Assembly (NCBI GenBank): GCA_013396995.1
Contig: VWZP01009168.1
Span: forward strand, 2,247,644-2,311,643
From: Dicaeum eximium
Lineage: Eukaryota; Chordata; Aves; Passeriformes; Dicaeidae
DNA length: 64,000 nucleotides
Direction: 5' to 3'
Shown: piece by piece, positions 58,321-64,000 of the stretch
Numbering within the stretch: the stretch's first letter is position 1
Layout: each line of letters starts with the position of its first letter
Program-made: the position numbers and the translations under genes
The notes under the pieces: model-generated
What the model was told of the DNA's origin: nothing
What the model saw: only the letters and a program-made list of their open reading frames with translations
Databases searched by the model: none

Positions 58321-58939
58321 AACCTCAGTGAAAAATTCTTTGGTATTCTCTTTTCTTTCTAAAGAAGTGTTCCTGATAAGGCAAGAAATCACTCAATCAA
58401 TACCGTAAAAGAGATTTACATGATGCTAAAGCTTCAAATTCTCTTGATAACATCTACCTCTGCAGCAGTAGAATGTAAAGCCCATGGGAAAAAAAAATAG
58501 GGAAAACACAATTTTACCAGTAGAAAAGCTAAGATACCTGGAGGAATTATTTATAAAGTGGCATCAAAGATATTCACATTAAAGACAGACAAGCAAAAAA
58601 GAATTTCTGCTGGGTAATTACCCAGTTTTTCACCTAATTATCCCATTGGAAAAAGATTTGTAATGATGAGTTCAACAACAGTTTGAATACTTCTTTGGGG
58701 GGAAACTCCCTGCCCTAAAACAGTGAGTGCATTTCCACTGCTGAGCTTTAACTTCACTCCAACATTATCTGTGAATTTCAGCCCATTTTCCGTGGAGCTT
58801 CTGCTCCTGAAACAACTGTAAAAATACAGACTAGTGCAGATGAAAACCTGTTTTAAATGATTCCTCTTCTGTGCCCAAAGAACTGTTCACAATAATCATT
58901 ATTCTTCTTTTCATGATACCCAACTGTGCAAGACATTAC

Positions 58940-59195
58940 TGCTGTTAGATGTTTATTACTGTTTATTTTTGTTTATTAGTAATATTATTAATGACATTAT
59001 TCGATATTTAGCTATTATTAGACATTTACTGTTAGATATTTATTGTTATTAGATATTTATCAAGTATTAGATGTCTATTTACTATTAGATATTTTTCTGT
59101 TATTAGATGTTTATTATTAGACATTTCTATTGATAGTTGTTTGTTATTGTTAGATACTTATCTGTTATTAAATACCTATTATTAGTAAATATTTA
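58940..59195 (+). repeat. Degenerate AT-rich tandem repeat
   Basis: Variants of TTATTAGATATTTA recur a dozen or so times with irregular spacing, about 0.6 kb past the IL17A poly(A) signal. Confidence 0.75.
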
Positions 59196-59439
59196 GAATA
59201 GAGACTCAACAAGGTAAAGGCCTTGTTGAACTTCTAAAGGGGGGAAATGATACCTCAGGTTTTAGCTTTTCTATTTTTCAGATTCTGTACTGCTTTAGTG
59301 TGTGGGTCTGAGCTTTGTATTAGGGGATGGTGAGCTCTCTGCACAGAGCAGGGAGACAAAACAATTCCTTCTCCAGCTGGGGACCAAGGACAAATGATCC
59401 AAATCTCAGGCCCAAGAGCATAAACAATGGTGGAATGAA

Positions 59440-59700
59440 GAAAATAAAACAAGAAGGATGGGACTTCATGGGCTGGGGCTGTAATTGGATAATTAACTGC
59501 AATATGGAAATGGACCAGAACTTATAAAAGTGAGAGACCCCGTGACCAGTTGTGCATTTTGTGACCATTTTGGTTCATTTTGGGTGCAGCCCTGGCTGGG
59601 CTCTTGTGCTGCCCAAGGTGGATTCATTGAGGCCTCCTAATAAATCCCTACTTTATTCTTTAACTCTGCCCAGCCTCTGTTCTAGGCCAGCCTCCACCAG
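59440..59700 (+). mobile_element. LTR-like element, family B, forward
   Basis: TATAAAA at 59523 is followed by GTGAGAGACC, TGTGCATTTTGTGACCATTT and an AATAAA at 59639. The core recurs in inverted orientation at 60232-60420. True ends were not resolved. Confidence 0.55.
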
Positions 59701-60213
59701 CCTGGGTACACTCGGGGAAGCTCACAAGAGTCAGGTGGGTGACTGGAGCAATTAACCACGTCTGGCTGATTGCAGTTGTGATTTTCTCTGTGTTCTTGTC
59801 CTTCCAGCACGTTCTCAGTGCTTCAGCCGCGGCCGGACGGGGCCTGCGTGGGTGGGTGGGTGGGTGTCTGGCACAGCAGGTGGGTTTATTTAAAGCACCC
59901 TTGGGTTAAAAGTGCAGCAGTGAACATGCTCCATGTTTCAGAGGGCAAGGCTGGCTGGTGAAGGTGTGAATGTTTTGTTTGCTGCTGTCTGGGGAGGTGT
60001 GGCCCTGCTGAGGCGCTGGCGAAGTGCCACTGGCAAATGCAGCAGCAAATACAGAACTCGTAGAGATGCAGGGCTCAGGGCTGAGAGTCTCTAACAAGAG
60101 GGAAGGTCCTCTCTGGTGAAAGCATCTTCTCCAGATCCAGCTGTGATCATCCCAAATTTTGCTACTGGGGATTTTTCCCTCCAGCTGTTCCAGTGAGCCC
60201 AAACCCTCCCTAA

Positions 60214-60233
60214 CCTACTCCAGGTGGAGTAGG
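60214..60233. repeat. Perfect short inverted repeat at the family B breakpoint
   Basis: CCTACTCCA and TGGAGTAGG are exact reverse complements separated by GG, exactly where similarity to the forward LTR copy stops. Confidence 0.8.
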
Positions 60234-60420
60234 CCCAGCCAGGGCCGCACCCAAGATGAACCCAAAATGGTCACAAAATGCACAAGCGGTCATGAGGTCT
60301 CTCACTTTTATAAGTGAGAGCCTGTAACCTAATCCCACAGCACAGCCACACCATTCCTGACCTGCCAGATAAACACTGGGCCAAGGAAACACTGATTAAC
60401 TCAGGCTGACCACAGTACCT
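60232..60420 (-). mobile_element. LTR-like element, family B, inverted and truncated
   Basis: Read on the minus strand it has TATAAAAGTGAGAGACC and TGCATTTTGTGACCATTTTG, then breaks off after GGCTGGGC where the forward copy continues to its poly(A) signal. Confidence 0.55.
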
Positions 60421-60997
60421 GCAATCACAACTATGAACTCCTGCCCACACCTTTGGTTACCTTCAAACACTGATTTAACTTTGCCCAAACAGAGGAATCT
60501 AGGACTGTGTATGATCCTAACTTAGCTACTTTCTGACCTTATCTCCAATTATTCTTCCTTAAGGTCTCCTGCAGGTCCTGAAGTTTAACCCAGCTGACCA
60601 TCCCAAAATTATTAAGCAAGAGTGGACTTCAAAAAAAAAAAAAAAAATCCTAAACCAAAAAACATCAAGGGACACTCATCTTTCAAGGTTTTCAAAGATT
60701 TATATAAATATCAGAATATCAGTCCAGGAAGTTTGAAACAGAACTGATTTCCTTGTCGTTTAGATAATCTCTTAATGTCCTACCTAACAGTTAAAATCAC
60801 AGAAAGTCCGACTCTTTCTTCCCTGGAAGTCATGTGCCACTAGCTGGAGATGGCACATGTGTAGTGGGGACTGGAAAATGCTGAGAGAGTTATGATGAGG
60901 TGGAAAAACTCAGAACCAGGTCAGAAAGAGATGACACAGCTGGAGCATGGAAAAGCCAACAGCTTTCTGCTGACAGACTTCACAGATCAGCGTCATC

Positions 60998-61105
60998 ATC
61001 ATGGAATGGTTTGGGTTGGAAGGACCTTAAAGGTCATTTAGTTCCACCCCCTGCCATGGGCAGGGACACTTTCCACTACCCCAGCTTGCTCCAAGCCCCC
61101 TCCAA
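60998..61105 (-). mobile_element. CR1 LINE tail fragment
   Basis: CATGGAATGGTTTGGGTTGG to GCTCCAAGCCCCCTCC. Confidence 0.92.
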
Positions 61106-62369
61106 GCTCCAAGACCCACGGCCTTAGTGAAGATACACCAGTCTCCCTTTCACCAGAACGATTTTTGTTGAACCATTTACCAACCCAGCAAAATCTGAGC
61201 CTTGGGACAGAACCACTTTTTATTTATTTGGACAACTACAGGCTGCTTGGGTGTTCTACATGCTCCTGCAAAAGTATTTAATAGGTTAATTAATAAGCTG
61301 GATTTATAGGGCCAGAGGACTGTTTTCTTTCCTACTGCAAGTTCTCTCCTAACTCCTGGCACCATGAGCCAAGAGATTTTCCTTCCCTGATTTCCTTCCT
61401 TGCTGTGTTCAAATGGAAATGTGCAGAATAATCCCAAACCAGTGCATCCTGACAAGGGTGACCTCATCAGTGTCCTTGTTCTTCTACAGCCAATAATGAT
61501 TCCAATGAGAGACCAAAGAGAGTAGAGCTCCTCTTTCACCCATGCACAGCTCTGATCAGTTTGGGGCTCAACAGGTAAAGATTGTTCCTGCTTGTTTTCA
61601 AGAGTTTCAGAGCAAACTTCTGCTAATTTTATGATCTTAAATGATATTGTCATTGGAGGGAGTGGGAGATTTTGCAAAACCCTCTCCAACATAGAAGTTT
61701 CCAGTCCAGCACTGCTCCCCATCTCAGTTTCATGTCAGTTTGCAAAATCTGAGCAGCAGTGTCTTGGCAATCTGTGAGTAAAACCCACCAGAAAGGGAAG
61801 TTTGAAATTGGATTTTTGCAGATAATCACACTCCTCCTTGCCACTTATCAAAGCAATCTGGATAAAAACCAGATGCTTCTAAAAGGTGCTGCAAATTCAG
61901 CTGTAGCGAGGCCAAGAGCACAAGTTTCAGAAGTTTTATTTTTTCTGAAATAAAAAGCCACTCTGAAAAATCATGGGGTCAAGTTGGAGAGGAGATAAAC
62001 CATCTCTATTCATTTACCAGAATTGGAAACCTCGATCATTATACAAATATATTGTGCTTACTAAGAATGCAGATAAAACAGAAACATGATGGTTTGTACT
62101 GATTTTACTCACTCATAGAAAGCTGTGCACAGAAAACAGTATTTTGTCAGTCTATGAGCCCCAAAGAGAGTCAAACATATTTTTAATATTTTGTTGAAGT
62201 TATAGAGAAAGGTAGAAAAGCTGAGCCACTTTTTTGAAGGAACTATAAATAAACAGTTACACCAAAAGCAAGAAAGGATTTATCTGAAGAACTGAGGACC
62301 TGGATCTGCTGCCACCATCTAGCCCTGGAAGTATGGGGAATAATTAGAAAATATGAAAAATGTTTTTAA

Positions 62370-62560
62370 TCCTAGAATGTCCTGAGTTGGAAGGGACCCA
62401 CAAGGACCACTGAAGTCCAGCTCCTGGAACTCTTCTTTGTGAGCACAAAGGCAGAAAGTGTACTTTGTGTCTAGTGCTGAGCCTGACTGGCATCTTCTCA
62501 GCTCCTGACAGCCAGCACCAGCACATGTCCCATCCCCACCAACACCTCTGGCTCTGCTCA
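62370..62560 (-). mobile_element. CR1 LINE tail, third subfamily
   Basis: AATGTCCTGAGTTGGAAGGG then CCCACAAGGACCACTGAAG resembles the fragment at 120, on the other strand. Confidence 0.75.
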
Positions 62561-62751
62561 GAGGCACCAGACAATCAGAGACATTTTTAACAGGTCTGGG
62601 ATTTTTTTTTTTCTTTTTTTTTTTTTTCTTGTCACTGCCTTGCAGCGGTGCTGTAGAAAATGCAGAATCAGCCCACTCATTCTTCTTCAGCAGAGGTTAA
62701 ATATAATGTGAAAAAGGAAAAGGGAGAAGGAGGCAAAAGGAGATTGTGGCA

Positions 62752-62940
62752 TTATAGAATGGTTTGGGTTGGAAAAGCCATTAAAGATCATCCAGTTCCA
62801 ACCTCCTGCCATGGGCAGGGACACCTTCCACTATCCCAGTTTGCTCCAAGACCCATCCAAACTGGCCTGGAACACTTCCAGGGGTGGAACAACCACAGCT
62901 TCTCTCTGCCAGGGCCTCACCACCCTCACAGGGCAGGTCA
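62752..62940 (-). mobile_element. CR1 LINE 3' fragment
   Basis: GAATGGTTTGGGTTGGAAAA to CACCACCCTCACAGGGC, with small internal deletions. Confidence 0.93.
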
Positions 62941-63954
62941 AGGAAAGTCTCCTGTTTTGGAGGTGATGGTGACATGGGAGCAGGTCTCTGCTCTGGTCTC
63001 TCGGGCCATCTCCAGAACCTGCAGCTGATGCAGAAACTCATCCTATCACCTACACCCATCATGTTGGCACCAAAACACAGGTCCCCACAGGACTGACCAG
63101 AAAATTGCTCTTCCAGAGAATTTCTGGACTGATCAGAAAATTGCTCTTCACCTTAAAATTTTGCCTGTAATGTCAAACTCTCAATAAACCATGTTGGCTT
63201 TCCAGCCATTAACCCTCTGCCTTGCCAAACAGATAATTCTTGGGTTTTTTCAACCTTTTAGCTGGCAACCTTTGCATTCTTTACATAGTTAATTTTGTAA
63301 CCCTTTCCAAAGCAGTGATTTTTGTGGAATAGTCCCTTTGAACACTCCCAGGAGCACCTGCCTGTGGTCAGGTGTCCAAAGAGGCCTGAGCTACTTTGTG
63401 GTCAACATCCACAGGTCACAGCACAGGTCTGGGAGGAGGCACCTACCTGTGCTGGGGTCACTGCTGTGCCCCCCAGCCCATGGTGATGCAGGGGGCTCTG
63501 CACTGTGCTTGACCCAACACCCCACGGGAGCTGCTACACCAGGATCAGCTGCCAGAACACACAGCCAAGGGGAGCAGTGAGCAAAAAACAAAGGTAGGAG
63601 GTTAGGGAGAGGAAATAGAAGAGAAAATTAATAGGAAGGGCCACGAGGCTCAGATACCAACCTGTGCCTGGAGGCTGCTTAGCCCAGCAGGTTACAAGAA
63701 GACGCTGTGGCACTGCTGCTACACCTCCAGCTGTGTCTTCTCCTCCTGGTAAAACAACCCAGTCCCTGCAGGCTGCTCCAAGCCCCATTTCAGAGCCAGA
63801 GATGCCCAGCTGGGCACCCAGGGTCTGGATCCACTGCTGCAAAGGGAACAAACCAAGCAAAGCCTTTAGCAAAGGCTGTGAATTGCACTTGCTCTCGGTG
63901 CTGATATGACTGTGCTGTTTATAAGAAGCACACATTTGTTTGCTGTGTTCTCTG

Positions 63955-64000
63955 ATTCACAGAATCACAGGGTGCTTTATGTTGGAAGGGACCTTAAAGA
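63955..64000 (-). mobile_element. CR1 LINE tail, cut by the window end
   Basis: GATTCACAGAATCACAGGGT onward to GGGACCTTAAAGA. Confidence 0.88.

Larger units (their letters stand above)
58340..64000. other. Interval downstream of IL17A
   Basis: No gene was recognised. In human the next gene is IL17F on the opposite strand; no cystine-knot exon with a GCTCVTP-like motif was found on either strand here, so it lies beyond the window or is absent. The interval holds an AT-rich degenerate repeat, two LTR-like segments and CR1 fragments. Confidence 0.55.

Noticed and set aside
58340..64000. IL17F expected on the minus strand
   Set aside because: No exon with the CTCVTP-type motif or spaced cysteines was found on either strand.

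Overview
This is an avian nuclear genome segment. Three things point to a bird: about forty CR1 LINE fragments of the type that dominates bird genomes, several bird-type solo LTRs, and very compact introns. I cannot name the species; a songbird is a guess. Protein-coding DNA is sparse. Almost every long open frame is a chance frame or lies in a repeat.

Layout. (1) About 1-19.25 kb, minus strand: the 5' part of PKHD1 (fibrocystin). I could place fifteen coding exons by splice sites, reading phase and match to the known fibrocystin protein. They run from the signal-peptide exon (ATG at 19245) leftwards through the IPT/TIG domains into the PA14 domain, and the gene continues off the left edge. 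(2) 19.25-41.7 kb: no coding gene found. It holds CR1 copies, an LTR of a family also present inside PKHD1, a hexamer microsatellite, a 1.4-kb near-perfect tandem duplication joined by a single N (probably an assembly error), and a CpG-rich, E-box-bearing block near 35 kb that could be a promoter. (3) 41.69-45.9 kb, plus strand: the muscle microRNAs miR-206 and miR-133b, recognised from their mature sequences and hairpins. (4) 45.9-56.2 kb: CR1 copies, an LTR nested in a CR1, one orphan exon-like sequence, and a roughly 1.1-kb repeat-free block upstream of the next gene. (5) 56.2-58.3 kb, plus strand: a complete three-exon interleukin-17 gene encoding 169 residues, with TATA box, AU-rich 3' UTR and poly(A) signal. 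(6) 58.3-64 kb: no gene seen; an AT-rich degenerate repeat, two inverted LTR-like copies and CR1 pieces.

The order and strands PKHD1(-), mir-206(+), mir-133b(+), IL17(+) match the human 6p12 locus. This is the main reason to call the cytokine IL17A. The genes are neighbours by ancestry, not an operon: a ciliary/epithelial membrane protein, a myogenic microRNA pair probably made from one long RNA, and a T-cell cytokine. I did not find a previously undescribed system. The points most worth checking are the false duplication, the apparently missing PKHD1 exon 8, the candidate microRNA-host promoter and the orphan exon.
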